Shown: positions 10,720 through 22,003, counted from the stretch's first letter. The stretch is 64,000 bases of DNA from Blepharisma japonicum (GCA_949751835.1 CATKHK010000082.1:62001-126000); one strand, 5' to 3'. A program made the numbers and translations. Notes: a model not told the origin generated them from the sequence alone.

Positions 10720-11583
10720 ATGGAAGCTAAATTGGTAAGGCAAGATAGCAGTAAGCAGATTGTTTCTATTGATGTTGATTTGAACGGAATAATTCAGCAT
10801 GAAGACAGAGATCATTATAAAAAAGATAAGCTCTGCACTGTATGTGCAACGCAATTTGGAAGAATTGGAATTGTGCATGCCAAAAAACATTTTTGGTAAA
10901 TTTTACACAGCAAATTTTGCTATCGTGGAGTCTGTGCAAAGTGCTCAAGTCAACAAATACATCACCCAGAATATAAAGAACCTAAACGAATCTGTAATAA
11001 ATGCTTCCAGAAAGTATTAGCGATTCATTCTTCTACATCAGCCCAAGAAGAAGTTAAAAGAGTACTTGGAGATATGAGTTCAGCAGAAGAACAGTTAAGA
11101 AATCTGATCATCGAAAAAGAAAATGAAAAAGCTAACAGAGAAGAATGGGAACGAAAAGTCGCAGCAAAATTAGAAGAAAGAGAAAAACTGACACAATCCG
11201 AAGCAGAATTGGAAGAGTTAAAAAAGCAGCTTGAAGATCTAAATGTCCAAAATTTGGAATTAAATAAAAGAATCGTTGAATTAGAAGGTGAAAAGAAAAT
11301 GCTACGTGAAAAAGAAATTGAGCATGAAAATGAAAATTATACAGAAGAAGAATATGAAAGACTAATAAAAACTAAGCTGGATGAAATTGAGACAGAAACA
11401 GTAGAAGGAAATAGGCTTAAAAAAATGATTGAAGAGTACAGATCGTTGCTCAAACAGTGCAACTTTGAAGATCTAGATAAAGAATATGAAGAAGTCAAGG
11501 AAAAAATTGAGAAAGAAAGTGAAGAAATTAAAAAGCTCGAAGAGTTGATATCAAAACAAAACAGTAGCGAGAAAATTAAGTAA
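10720..11583 (+). CDS. FYVE-like zinc-finger coiled-coil protein (one 15-nt intron)
   Basis: Exons 10720-10895 and 10911-11583 give 282 residues. Removing the 15-nt intron restores a zinc finger with eight cysteines in FYVE spacing: CTVC, CKFC, CAKC and CNKC, with the basic motif seen as KKHFCKFCYRG. The rest is a long charged coiled coil (about residues 115-280). FYVE domains bind PI3P on endosomes. The WxxD motif is not obvious and the RHHCR motif is altered, so lipid binding is uncertain; it may be an FYVE-related finger. Without the intron the reading stops within the finger, which strongly supports splicing. The stop is 5 bp from that of the convergent coiled-coil gene. Confidence 0.85.
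10896..10910 (+). other. 15-nt spliceosomal intron
   Basis: GTAAATTTTACACAG, with A at position 10. Its removal joins TTTTG to CAAAT and restores the second Cys pair of the FYVE-like finger. Confidence 0.9.
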
Positions 11584-11588
11584 ACAGC

Positions 11589-13373
11589 TTAAAGCCTTTT
11601 ATCGATTTCTGTTTCTAATTCTGATAATGATATGCGGTAATCTAAATAAACTTTACCTAGCCTAAATATCGCTTTAACTTTGTTGAGAATTAATAAAAGA
11701 CTTTCAGTTTCTTTAAGAATATCTGTAATTGTCTTAGGCAAATCATCTACGCTTTTAATATCTAGGGCAACTGCTAGCTTATCTAAAACAGTACGGCAGT
11801 GTTTTCCAGCATGGACATCATCTATAATTTTGTGGATCAGTTTTAAAAGTTCCATCATTTCTATCTGCTTGCTATCAATATTAAGCTCTCTGCATATAAT
11901 TTCCCTAATTTCTCCTATAAAATCCAATAGCTGCTCATTTGTTTTTTTCATATCATAAGCTGCGGAAATTACCTTGTTTGGATTATTTACTGAAAAAAGT
12001 TCTTGAAGTTCCATCACAATGTCTTGAAGGTCTCTAATTATTTTTGTTTTAGTAGCGGAGGTAATAGATGATTTTGAGGAATGTTTATTTAAAGGACTTT
12101 TATCACGTTTTCTATGAAATCCATATGACTTTGGGCTGGTGATATCTCCAATAGATGATGATCGCTTTCTTGATTTGCTCAATGAGCGGGGGCGTGAAGA
12201 GGCATTAAAATCATCTGTTGCAGAAAAATTTAAATTTCCTTTTGGAGTTCCTTTCATGCTATACCATCCTTTACCATTTTCATTTGCCAGTTTTAAAGGA
12301 GCATTATAGGTTTTCCCTAAATATCTTGCTTCTGCTGACTCTCTTAATAGTTCTTTCATATTATTCAGTCTCTCTTCCAGATCTTTTTTCTCTTTCTGAA
12401 AATCTTCAATTATTCTGTCTTTTTCTTTTATTTTATTTTTTAGATCATCATTTTCTTTTAATGTAGAAAATTGCTCTCTTTTAAACTCAAGAACTTTATC
12501 TTCAAAGTCTCCATTAAACTTTTTAAGTACTGTAATTTCTCCATTTAATGCTGCTATTTTAGTATCCTTATAAATCATCTCAGTTTCTAGAATTTTCAAA
12601 TTTTGTTTAAAACTCAAATTTTCATTAGATAAACCTCTATTTTCACTATGCAATATGCTGATTCTTCTTTCAAGATCATTAGCTGAGCTAGTAATATCCC
12701 TGATTTCCTCAAAACTATTTTTTAAGCTATTTAGTTCTTGCTCAATAGAAAATTTTTCTTTTCTAAGCATTTCATTCATACCTAAAGCGTCTTGTAGCTT
12801 AATAAGAAGCTCATTTATTTGGTTATCTTTAGAAATCTTTAAATCTGATAACTGGAGTTTAGACTCTTCAAGCTCAGTTTCTAATCTCTCCTTAGTGATG
12901 AATAAATTCTCTAATTCTTGGCTTTGCTCTTTAAAAGTGATCTCAAGGTTTCTATTACGAGGGGAAGGAATTGATTCTAACCTTGAAGAAAGACCTCTGA
13001 TAGAATCGCTCTCTAGCGGGCTTTTTGGTCCTGAATTTAAATATTTTTGGAATACCTCGCTTGATGCGCTTTTTTCAGGAGATATAATTGGATTTATAGA
13101 AGTAGATTCAGATCTAAAAGGTTTCATAGACTCAGAATAAACGTGATTTGGAGAGATATGCCGAGATGATGCTAAGTCTATGTTGTCAAGCTTTTTCATA
13201 TGTGAAGATTCAATGCTACTTATTCTCAAACTAAGATCCCTGCTTCTTTCTGGAGTTATATTTAGCGAATTTCTTGATAAATTTCCTCTAAAACTTGAGG
13301 AGTGCCTTTGCAAAGTGTTTTTTATTCCTTGAATCACGTCATCTATTACATAGTCATTGACCTTTTTAGACAT
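11589..13373 (-). CDS. Long coiled-coil protein of unknown function
   Basis: About 594 residues starting at MSKKVNDYVIDD; a Met 19 codons upstream (13430) is also in frame, but the extra residues look non-coding. Residues 1-150 are Ser-rich and low complexity, residues about 150-340 are coiled coil with heptad-like Leu/Ile spacing, then a Ser/Arg/Lys-rich linker with repeated SKSRKRSSS-type sequence, and a helical C-terminal domain of about 170 residues (from IIRDLQDIVMELQELFSV). A cytoskeletal or centrosomal role would fit but is not shown. No family was recognised. It contains a TGG Trp and no TGA. Confidence 0.7.
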   Translation of the reverse strand: MSKKVNDYVIDDVIQGIKNTLQRHSSSFRGNLSRNSLNITPERSRDLSLRISSIESSHMKKLDNIDLASSRHISPNHVYSESMKPFRSESTSINPIISPEKSASSEVFQKYLNSGPKSPLESDSIRGLSSRLESIPSPRNRNLEITFKEQSQELENLFITKERLETELEESKLQLSDLKISKDNQINELLIKLQDALGMNEMLRKEKFSIEQELNSLKNSFEEIRDITSSANDLERRISILHSENRGLSNENLSFKQNLKILETEMIYKDTKIAALNGEITVLKKFNGDFEDKVLEFKREQFSTLKENDDLKNKIKEKDRIIEDFQKEKKDLEERLNNMKELLRESAEARYLGKTYNAPLKLANENGKGWYSMKGTPKGNLNFSATDDFNASSRPRSLSKSRKRSSSIGDITSPKSYGFHRKRDKSPLNKHSSKSSITSATKTKIIRDLQDIVMELQELFSVNNPNKVISAAYDMKKTNEQLLDFIGEIREIICRELNIDSKQIEMMELLKLIHKIIDDVHAGKHCRTVLDKLAVALDIKSVDDLPKTITDILKETESLLLILNKVKAIFRLGKVYLDYRISLSELETEIDKRL

Positions 13374-13631
13374 TTGAATTATTTGGAATTTATTTATATT
13401 TTTTGTACTAATTATTAAATGTTCTGACAATTCAAAAATCCTTTGGAAACAATATTTAAATTTTACAGTCTAAGACATTTTTATCTTATACAATAAATTA
13501 TAAAATTTAGATAGATAAAACTTCAGCACATTCAGCTTATAATTTTTAATTTATATTAAATTTATCACTATTAGTTTCAAACTTTTTATAGTTAATTAAT
13601 ACAAGTCAATTTATTAAATCAAATTAATTAT

Positions 13632-15575
13632 TTAATCCACTTCTTCAACAGTTGGCCCTCTTCCTTGGCTTCCTTCATTCTTCTGTCCGCCTGGAGTACT
13701 ATTCATACCATTCATATTTGGCATTCCTCCTTTCTGATAGATCTTCATCATAATTGGATTGCAGACATTTTCCAATTCCTTTTGTTTTGCTTCATACTCC
13801 TTAGTTTCTACATTCTGATGAGTCTCCAGCCATCTTTGAACTTCATCAATTTTCGACTCAATAACTTGTCTGTCTCCAGCTTCAATTTTATCCTTCAAAT
13901 TTTCATCATTCAAAGTATTTCTCATATTATAAGTGTAGCTTTCGAGCCCATTTTTCGCTTCAGCTTTTTGCTTGGCTTCTTCATCTTCTCTCTTGTATCT
14001 TTCAGCTTCATTTACCATTCTTTCAATGTCATTTTTGCTTAGCCTTCCTTTATCATTTGTAATGGTGATTTTATTGGCTTTTCCTGTGGCTTTGTCGAGG
14101 GCTGAGACATTTAGGATTCCATTTGCGTCGATGTCAAAGGTCACTTCAATTTGTGGGACTCCTCTAGGGGCTGGTGGGATTCCTTCCAAGTTGAATTTTC
14201 CAAGGAGATGATTGTCTCTGGTCATTGATCTTTCACCTTCAAATACTTGAATGCAGACCCCAGGTTGATTGTCAGCATAAGTGGTGAAAGTTTGAGCCTT
14301 TTTAGTTGGGATTGTGGAGTTTCTAGGGATTAACACTGTCATAACTCCTCCAGCCGTTTCAATTCCGAGTGATAAAGGAGTGACATCTAATAATACCACA
14401 CTTTGCACTTGGCTTGAAGATTCTCCTGAAAGTATTGCTCCTTGTACAGCAGCTCCATATGCGACAGCTTCATCTGGATTTATATTTCTACATGGTTCTT
14501 TCCCATTGAAAAACTCTTGAATTATTTGCTGTACTTTTGGAATTCTTGTAGATCCACCTACAAGCACAATTTCATGGACTTGGTTCTTAGCCAGCCCAGA
14601 GTCTCTCAAAACTCGTTCAACAGGTTCAAGACATCCTCTGAAGTAGTCCATATTCAATTCTTCAAATTTGGCTCTTGTAATTGTAGTGAAATAATCAGTG
14701 CCTTCTGCAAGAGAATCAATTTCGATGCTTGCTTGTGTAGCTGATGAAAGCGTTCTTTTAGCTCTTTCACAAGCAGTTCTAAGCCTTCTTAAAGCACGAT
14801 TATTTGATCTTATATCAGCTCCTGTTTTTTTCTTAAAATCATTGGCACAAAATTCCACCATTCGATTATCAAAATCTTCTCCTCCCAAATGAGTGTTCCC
14901 TGAGGTTGCTTTTACTTCAAAAATCCCATCATCAATAGTTAATAATGACACATCAAATGTTCCACCACCCAAGTCGAATATAAGAATATTTGTTTCACCT
15001 TGGCCTTTTTTATCAAGTCCATATGCTATAGCAGCTGCAGTTGGTTCATTAATGATACGCTTTACTTCAAGTCCTGCTATAGTTCCTGCATCTTTGGTAG
15101 CTTGTCTTTGAGAGTCGTTGAAATAAGCAGGGACAGTGACTACAGCATTTTTTACTGATCTGCCAAGATAAGCTTCAGCAGTTTCTTTCATTTTTGTGAG
15201 CACCATGGCAGAGATTTCTTCTGGGTAAAATCTTTTTTCTTGTCCTTTGAACTGCACAACAATCTGAGGACGTTCATCAGCTCCACAGATAACTCTAAAA
15301 GGCCAAAGTCGCATATCACTTTGTACAACAGGCTCATTGAATTTTCTTCCGATTAATCTTTTAGCGTCAAAGACTGTGTTTTCAGGGTTTCTTGCGACTT
15401 GGTTTTTAGCTGCATCTCCAATCAGTCTTTCGCTTTCAGTGAATGCGACATATGAGGGTGTTGTCCGATTGCCTTGATCATTTGCTATGATCTCGACACG
15501 GTCGTTTTGCCACACACCAACACAACTGTATGTGGTTCCAAGATCAATTCCAATGCATGGTCCTTCGCTTGACAT
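13632..15575 (-). CDS. HSP70: Cytosolic HSP70 chaperone
   Basis: 647 residues, normal length for the family, without an intron or TGA codon. All three HSP70 signatures are visible: IDLGTTYS near residue 10, [12 protein letters not shown] near residue 200, and [14 protein letters not shown] near residue 340. The C-terminal EEVD is the mark of cytosolic/nuclear HSP70 and binds TPR co-chaperones. The tail contains a [10 protein letters not shown]-type Gly/Met/Asn-rich linker. It is an ATP-driven chaperone with a J-protein partner. In the 550 bp upstream no contiguous canonical heat-shock element was seen, only scattered GAA/TTC triplets with imperfect spacing, so heat induction cannot be judged. 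Confidence 0.98.
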   Translation of the reverse strand: MSSEGPCIGIDLGTTYSCVGVWQNDRVEIIANDQGNRTTPSYVAFTESERLIGDAAKNQVARNPENTVFDAKRLIGRKFNEPVVQSDMRLWPFRVICGADERPQIVVQFKGQEKRFYPEEISAMVLTKMKETAEAYLGRSVKNAVVTVPAYFNDSQRQATKDAGTIAGLEVKRIINEPTAAAIAYGLDKKGQGETNILIFDLGGGTFDVSLLTIDDGIFEVKATSGNTHLGGEDFDNRMVEFCANDFKKKTGADIRSNNRALRRLRTACERAKRTLSSATQASIEIDSLAEGTDYFTTITRAKFEELNMDYFRGCLEPVERVLRDSGLAKNQVHEIVLVGGSTRIPKVQQIIQEFFNGKEPCRNINPDEAVAYGAAVQGAILSGESSSQVQSVVLLDVTPLSLGIETAGGVMTVLIPRNSTIPTKKAQTFTTYADNQPGVCIQVFEGERSMTRDNHLLGKFNLEGIPPAPRGVPQIEVTFDIDANGILNVSALDKATGKANKITITNDKGRLSKNDIERMVNEAERYKREDEEAKQKAEAKNGLESYTYNMRNTLNDENLKDKIEAGDRQVIESKIDEVQRWLETHQNVETKEYEAKQKELENVCNPIMMKIYQKGGMPNMNGMNSTPGGQKNEGSQGRGPTVEEVD

Positions 15576-16123
15576 TTTATTTTATTATAAAGACTTTTGG
15601 GGTATCGATTTTTATAGTTTATAGAAAAATCTGGAATTTCAAATTTAAATATGGAGTATTAGGGGTTAATGGCAGATGTCGGGATATATAGATTAAAAAT
15701 GGAAAAATCTAGAGAAGGCCAAGTAAAGAGATATTCTGAAATTTTGAAGCTTTATGATTAGAAATATACATAAAATAACAAGAAATGAGTTAGGAAATTT
15801 GAAATATTTTATTTATAATTTTATGAATATATTTACATTTTTAAATAAGAAAATAAGCAAGCTTAGCTAATTATAAAGATCAATAGCCCTTATCGTTATA
15901 TGATCTCAAAGAAATACTTAAAGCAAGCTTATTAAAAATTATTTTTCAATTTAATTAATTTTCGAGGAAATTAAAGTTATTTGCACTCTAAGTCTTTGTT
16001 TTTAATTTATTGTGTTGATTGCTAAAAAATCAAGTTTTCATGCATTCCAGCTCACTCATAAATCCATTGAAATATAAAATAATTACGAATATTATAAAAT
16101 GGCATAAAATTAACTCATCACAA
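15576..16123. other. Divergent intergenic region between HSP70 and a coiled-coil gene
   Basis: AT-rich DNA that must carry the promoters of both flanking genes. Short GAA/TTC-like triplets occur around 15640 and 15740, but none forms a clean three-unit heat-shock element. No ORF or RNA gene was recognised. Confidence 0.5.
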
Positions 16124-18115
16124 ATGTAACTTATAAATAGGCATGCATATATCGATAGCATTAAGCCGAACTTAAGACCATACACTTCTGCCAAGGAGTT
16201 TTCTATCAAAGAGATCGCAAAGTCTGCAGATATTCACTCTCTTCCCACTCGCTTAGCTAGTCACAACCAACTACGTTTAATAACACCTACTACCTTATCA
16301 GTTAGGACGTCAAAAGTAAAGAGCAAAGCTTTTAATGTAGAAATTGAAAAGCTTTATGAAGAAAATCAGTCATTAAAGCAAGCTGTAAACTCACTTTCAG
16401 ATGAAAATCTCCGTTTAAAAACAAGATTAGCTCAGAATCAAAGAAGTGCAGATAAGCGAGTTAATGAAAATTCCTTTATAAGCCACAATAGAGACAAATC
16501 AAGCTCACATTTAATTGAAAATTTAAAGCAAAGTATAAGTGAAATGAAACAAGAATTAGAAAATAAAGAAAAGATGATTATTGAACTGAAGAAAAATATA
16601 AAGACAACTAAGATAAATGAATTGACTGAAGAATTAAAAATTTTTAAAGAAGAATGCACAAGAATAAAAGGGTTATTTGACGCGGCTAATAAAGAAAAAA
16701 TTGAACTGTCAAAAAAAGTTTTAAATTTTGACAAAATCAACAATGAAAAAAATATACTGGAACAAAAATTAAAAGATACTGAAAGGGAGAGTGCTATGAA
16801 GCATAAAAAACTAGAAGATTATCAATTGATAAAACAAAATGAAAGCTCAATTAAGCTTAAATCGTTGGAAAATTCAAATAAATTGAGCATCAAGACTAAA
16901 ACTGAGGAAAAAATAGATTTCAAACCAAACAGAAAATTTCAAAGCTCTCCAATTAAAAAGATAATTAAACTTGAAGATGAAATTAAGAAATTTAAAGAAG
17001 AAAATAGTGGAATGAATTCGAAAATAAATGAGCTTGAAAAAGAAAATCAAAAATTGATAGACATGCTAAAATTAAAGCAAAAAGAAATTGAGAATTTAAA
17101 ACTTTGTTCAGAAAAATCTAAAATTGAAAACGAACTTCAAGCTCCAATTATACCATCTCCAAGTCGTCATCTTTTCATTGATGAAGATCTCACCAGTGAT
17201 GAAGATAAGCACGAAAATACAGAATCCCTAATAAATTCGCTATTTAAAAAAATCCTTGCGTTAGTAAAATTAAAAAATTACAGTTTGGAATCGTGAATAT
17301 CATCAATATCGGTTAAAGGCATAATATCTCTTGACAATATAATTTCTTCCTTAAAGTTTGAACGAGTTCCAATTATTAGAAAAGAAGTAGAATTATTGAT
17401 AAAAAAGCATGGAGAAAATTCATCACAAATATTGGAATCTGTACTAATCAATGAATTAAAAAATTGTTTGAAAATAAATAATGAAGAAAAAAATGATGAA
17501 TTTGATAATGAAAAAATAAGAAAGGCACTACAATGCATAAGAGCTCAAATGATAATTGACAAATCCGTTGATTTGCAGGGTTATTTTTTTGAAAATAATT
17601 ATGGATTTCAATCTTTATGCCAAGCTTTGCAACGAATAGTAGAGAACAAAGAAGTCCTTCAAGAAATTTGTGGGCTTTTATTAAAAGAACAAAAAATAAT
17701 ATCAAAAGAGTACTTAATCAGAAATTTGGAAAATCTCATTGGCTCATTAGACATTTCAATGGATCAAAACAAGAAAGATGAATTGAAGAGAAAAATCAAA
17801 AATAAGTTAAAACTCATCGGCAATCATTTTTCAGAGATGGACAAAGGAAGCGTTGGATTACTGCCTATTTCACTTATTATAAGTCAGCTGAGAGCATTAG
17901 ATATAATTGAAACTCCAATAGAAGAAAATTGACTATTTAAGCAGCTCATTAAATATCAGTCAAGTAAAGGGTTAATTTATTATGATAGCTATTTCGGCAA
18001 ATTTTTATCAGAATCAAATAGTGAAATGTCTTCTGATAAATCATATGGAACTGACTCAAGCTTTTCAGAAGTCAACGAAAGCGAAATTATTGCTGAAACT
18101 CAAGTGGATGAATAA
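16124..18115 (+). CDS. Coiled-coil protein whose start codon is split by an intron
   Basis: The proposed exons are 16124-16125 and 16141-18115, giving 658 residues. The intron GTAACTTATAAATAG separates AT from G, so ATG forms only after splicing. The joined frame stays open for about 135 codons before the next Met (16544), with normal composition. Two TGAs (near 17294 and 17930) are read as Trp. Residues about 60-360 are coiled coil. The C-terminal third has helical segments reminiscent of degenerate EF-hand pairs (for example MDKGSVGLLPISLIISQL), and the tail is Ser/Glu-rich. No family is recognised. An unspliced start at 16544 is possible but would leave the upstream coding-like frame unexplained. 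Confidence 0.75.
16126..16140 (+). other. 15-nt intron interrupting an ATG start codon
   Basis: GTAACTTATAAATAG, with A at position 10, follows AT and precedes G. Splicing gives ATG CAT GCA TAT in frame with the downstream protein. Unspliced, the same ATG is followed at once by TAA. Confidence 0.75.
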
Positions 18116-18215
18116 AAGAATATTAATTTTAGATTTATTTAATAATTTTTTTTAATATTAAATGGTAATTGTAAATCAGTTATTGAATAGGTTTTGAGTT
18201 ATTTTATATCAAAAA

Positions 18216-18794
18216 ATGTGGAATTTAACTTCTTGCAATGCAGTTTATGAAAAACTCTTACTGGAAAAAGAAAAGGTTAGGTTTAAAAAAGCTTTAAGAC
18301 ATGTAAAGCCCTGTATTGATAATCTACCCAAAGCAAATCTCACTATAAATTCTTCAAAAGGCTCTAAAAAGCAACGAATAGTTATAGATAGATGCAACCA
18401 AATTGATAATGAAAATAAAGCCCTCTTAGATCGTATGCAAAGCATCGACTCAAAGCCGTCCCGTTTAAGTAGATCTGTTTGTATTCCTAGAGCAAATTCT
18501 TATGGAAGCTTAAACTACGACTTACGAAACAGAAATCTGAACAGAATAGTAATAGAAAACAAAGTAACTTTTAAATAGAAAATCCTCAGCAGATTGCAAC
18601 GAGTAAGTCCTGTGATTTCTCGTGAAAAGATTGATTTTTCTAAGAAAAAGAGAAATTCAAAATCACTGCTATCTCAATCCATTACAAAATTCAACCCAAA
18701 GCAGCAGAGTCATACGTGAAATACAATTTCATATTTTAATGATTTCATGAGCAGACCTCACAGCGTCTCAAAGTTTAGTGAAGTTTTATTTTAA
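18216..18794 (+). CDS. CFAP97/Hemingway-like axonemal protein (one intron)
   Basis: Exons 18216-18563 and 18579-18794 give 187 residues. The N-terminal block YEKLLLEKEKVRFKKALRHV then KPCID, and the later IDNENKALLDRMQSI, follow the CFAP97/KIAA1430 (Hemingway) domain, found in ciliary and flagellar proteins. The 15-nt intron contains the in-frame TAG that would otherwise truncate the protein; after splicing the sequence reads ENKKILSRLQRVSP, matching the last family block. A TGA near 18719 is Trp (SHTWNTIS). The tail is basic and Ser-rich. A role in the axoneme is inferred from the family; the exact member (CFAP97 or CFAP97D type) is uncertain. Confidence 0.8.
18564..18578 (+). other. 15-nt intron
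   Basis: GTAACTTTTAAATAG, with A at position 10 and an in-frame stop inside. It is nearly identical to the start-codon intron at 16126-16140, from which it differs at one position. Confidence 0.9.
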
Positions 18795-18859
18795 ATTATA
18801 ATTTTTCTACCAAAATGAGGAAAAAATTAGTTGAAAGCTTAATAAGTATCAATTTAGTA

Positions 18860-19474
18860 ATGGAACAGCTTCATGAATATAAAATAGTAATACTAGGCGA
18901 TGGGAGAGTTGGAAAGACTTCACTAACTCTTCGATTCGCACGTGGCCAGTTTAATGAATCTGAAAAAGCGACTATAAATGCGAATTTTTTTGAGAAACAA
19001 GTTCAAATTGGAAGAGAGATGGTGAAGCTTAGCATTTGAGACACAGCAGGGCAAGAAAGATATAGAGCAATTGCGTCAAATTATTATAGAAATGCTCAGG
19101 GAGCAATAATTGTATATGATATAACTGATAAGAGTACATTTGATAGAGTTGAAACTTGGGTGAATGAATTGCAAAGTCAAGTCGATAAAAATATTTCTAT
19201 TATACTTGTTGGAAATAAATGTGATAAAGAGAATGAAAGGGAAATTACAAGACAAAACGCAATAGACTTTGCGAAAAGCATAGGAGTTTCGCATTTCAGT
19301 ACAAGTGCGAAAACCGGATCGGGAGTTAATGAATGTTTTATGGAAATTACCCGAGTTTTGCTTGAGAAAGATAAAGGCAAAATTCAAAAAGATAGCCCAT
19401 TGAAAGGTAGAAAAAGAATAACGGTTGTAGAGAATAATCAGAGACAATCTTCGAAAAAGTCTAAATGTTGCTAA
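18860..19474 (+). CDS. Rab GTPase, Rab21-like
   Basis: 204 residues starting MEQLHEYKIVILGDGRVGKTS; an in-frame Met at 18815 adds 15 residues unlike a Rab N-terminus. The P-loop GDGRVGKTS is at 13-21, followed by WDTAGQE with Trp60 encoded by TGA at 19037, YYRNAQGAIIVYDITD, the guanine-specificity motif GNKCD and the SAK motif. It ends in -CC for geranylgeranylation. Similarity of the switch regions and the KVQIG/VKLSIWDTAGQERYRAI region points to the Rab21/Rab5 group, which acts on early endosomes. The effector-loop Thr appears within KATINANFF. It follows the CFAP97-like gene by 65 bp on the same strand. Confidence 0.93.
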
Positions 19475-19601
19475 TTTGGTGAATTATCATAACTAAAATA
19501 AATTAATTGTTTTATGTGTATTTTTATTTAATTTATCAATAAAGATAGCAGATATATAGTGCACGAATGGTAAATAATCATTATTGATATAATTATAAAT
19601 T

Positions 19602-21794
19602 ATGGCTAAGAAAGTGTGCACTAATTTCTTTATAAACGATCCTTGCTATTATCAAGATTCTTTTCTAGGCTTTCTCGACAAGTCCCAAGAAAATTCTTTT
19701 TCGACAGATTTAGGGTCATTTCACACAGCTTCATTTCAAAGCCTATTGGCATGACTGATCTTAATAAATTGCACTTTATATGCTTGTGGATGATATATTC
19801 ACTATTATGTGGTTGCAGTTTTTGTTATATTATCAATATTTTTATATTTTATGAAATATGATCGCTATTTGACAATGAGTCTTTATAGTGAATTCTTATG
19901 TACAATTTTTCAATTTGAAACTATAGAAACAGGTTCATTGCTAGAATGTCTAGGCGCCTTTTTCCCTGACTTTCTTATAAATATTTTAGGGTTTAAAAGA
20001 TGGACCCTTTTCTTTATATTCAGTCTATTTAAATCAGGAATTTTTTATTTCACAAATTATATCCAGTTTAAAACCGCGCTTTTTACAATAATTTCATACA
20101 CTATTTTTAACTATTTTATTGAAAAAGAAAAAAGGACTTTATGGGTACTTTATAACAGTTACAAAAAAAGCTATGAGCTCCACGATGATATGTTCATGTA
20201 TACTCCAAATGGGATTTTTGTTGTTGACGAAGAAAGGCACATTCTCTATCATAATAACAAGGCTGCTGACATCACATATTTAATAGGAAAAGCCAAGCTA
20301 AACCGACTAGACAGATTCGAAGACATGTTTGATGACGATCATAGAAATCATGTTAAAAAACTAGCTTTGGAAGCTTTGAATTGAAACAAGAAGGCAGAGG
20401 AAATGATTATTAAGAAAAAGGATTATGAAAGTGATAATATTGTTACTTTAAGGTTTACTTTTGATCGCATCGAATTCAAAGGGAAAAAATGCCTCAAAAT
20501 CGTGTGCATGAATATTTCTAATATAGTTTTCCAGGACACATTTATTTCTGTTTGCTATAAAAACATATTGGAATCCATAGAGAGATTTACCAATAAATTG
20601 TTTGAATCCTGCAGAATACATACAAATATTGATCAACATTTATTAACAGAAATCTATTCAATCCAGCACAGATTGCGAACTTTTTTTTTAATGCAATGCA
20701 AATTTTTGAGTAAAATAGAAATTAAAAAAGATTACTTCGACCTCCAGGTGGAAATTTTAAACACAATTGATGCAATTTTCATGAAAGCTGCAAAAAGAGA
20801 TTTAATTTTTTCTTTGAGCACATCTAAAGATATTCCAACTTGTATTATTGGTGATAAAAAATTTCATAACTATCTTCTTTATGCAGTATTGGATTTTGCA
20901 ATAAAAAATTCGAATGAGAGCTCAGGCATATTTATATCAGTTTCTATCATTTCCAGTTCTGATGCAGAAATTATTGTAAAATATGTTTTACAATTTCCAT
21001 CATTATCAATTACACAAGATGAGCTTGATCGTATATTTCAAATTAGAGAACGGACTTCAAAAAGAAAAACTCTTAATGATATGATATCAATCCAGGACAG
21101 ATATGGAAGCGAATTGATTATGTTTGATTCTTTAGTTTGTTTGATGAGAGGTTACACTGATGCTAAATCTTCTGAATCAATATGCACAATAGCGATTAAC
21201 TTACCTTTAATTGTATCAGAAAGAAAGGCAGCAAGCAAGCTAGAATTAATCACTGGGTGCTGTTTGCAAGAATCAGAGACTGAATATGTTTGAAAATATA
21301 AGAATAATGCTAGTGCTGAATTTACAGAAAATGAAGGCGAAGATTATGCATTAGTCCACAAAGAGAGCCAGCTTCCTAAAGATGCTGCATTAAAAATTGA
21401 AATAAAAGAATGGAGAATTCTTCTTCTATGCAACTCAAGAGAAAGAGAAAAATCTATTAAAAATATCTTGAAAAGATCCATAACGAAAAATATAAAATCT
21501 GTAAATAGTGCGGCTTTAGGCTTGTATTTGCATGAAAAAGAAGCAAAGAAAGGGCAGATTTATAATGCAATTTTTATTGATTTTCAAACGGCAAATTGAG
21601 AAAAACTTTTCCAAATGAAAGATATTAAAACATCAAATGAACAATCGGAAATTTTATTTTATGGAATTATTGAAGGTGAGGATATTGAAGATAGTTTTAT
21701 CAAAAAATTTGATGGCATTTGTAATTTTTACTTAGTTAAATTCCCTATCGATATAGGGACGATTAAAAATGTTTTAAGAATTAAAGATAGCTAA
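19602..21794 (+). CDS. Membrane PAS/histidine-kinase-like protein with degenerate receiver domain
   Basis: 730 residues, continuous through several TGA=Trp codons. Residues 45-175 hold four or more hydrophobic segments. Residues about 190-310 resemble a PAS domain (YTPNGIFVVDEERHILYHNN). Residues 330-570 are arranged like the DHp and ATPase parts of a hybrid histidine kinase, but no clear phospho-accepting His or N/G boxes were found. Residues 600-725 look like a receiver (EWRILLLCNS, IFIDFQTANW, and FYLVKFPIDIGTIKNVLRI as the K-P region), with the usual acidic pair replaced. It is therefore probably a non-catalytic or highly diverged two-component-type sensor. The start at 19602 gives the first in-frame Met. 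Signal and output are unknown. Confidence 0.7.
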
Positions 21795-21934
21795 TTGCTA
21801 AAATTTATTCATTATATATTTACATTAAATAATGATGCATTGAATTAAATAACTTTTATAAATCTTTATTTAACTATTCTTTTCAAAAAGATTATCTAAA
21901 AGCGCCAATATTCAAAATAGTTAAAACCAAAAAA

Positions 21935-22003
21935 TGGTTCTACTGAAAATTGAACTCATATCTAATTTAATAGTCCTACGTGCTATCACTACGCCATAGA
22001 GTC
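21935..22003 (-). pseudogene. tRNA-like relic with Pol III-type boxes
   Basis: Read on the minus strand, a 69-nt unit has an A-box-like TGGCGTAGTGA and a B-box-like AGTTCAATTTTC in tRNA register, a T stem with four of five pairs, an acceptor stem with five of seven pairs and a run of six T directly downstream (21929-21934). The anticodon stem pairs poorly and the variable loop is too short, so it is unlikely to be a working tRNA. It may be a decayed tRNA or a small Pol III transcript. The remainder of the 21795-22121 gap shows no gene. Confidence 0.4.

Noticed and set aside
15600-15760. Possible heat-shock elements upstream of HSP70
   Set aside because: GAA and TTC triplets occur, but spacing is off by one base in each candidate, so no element is called.
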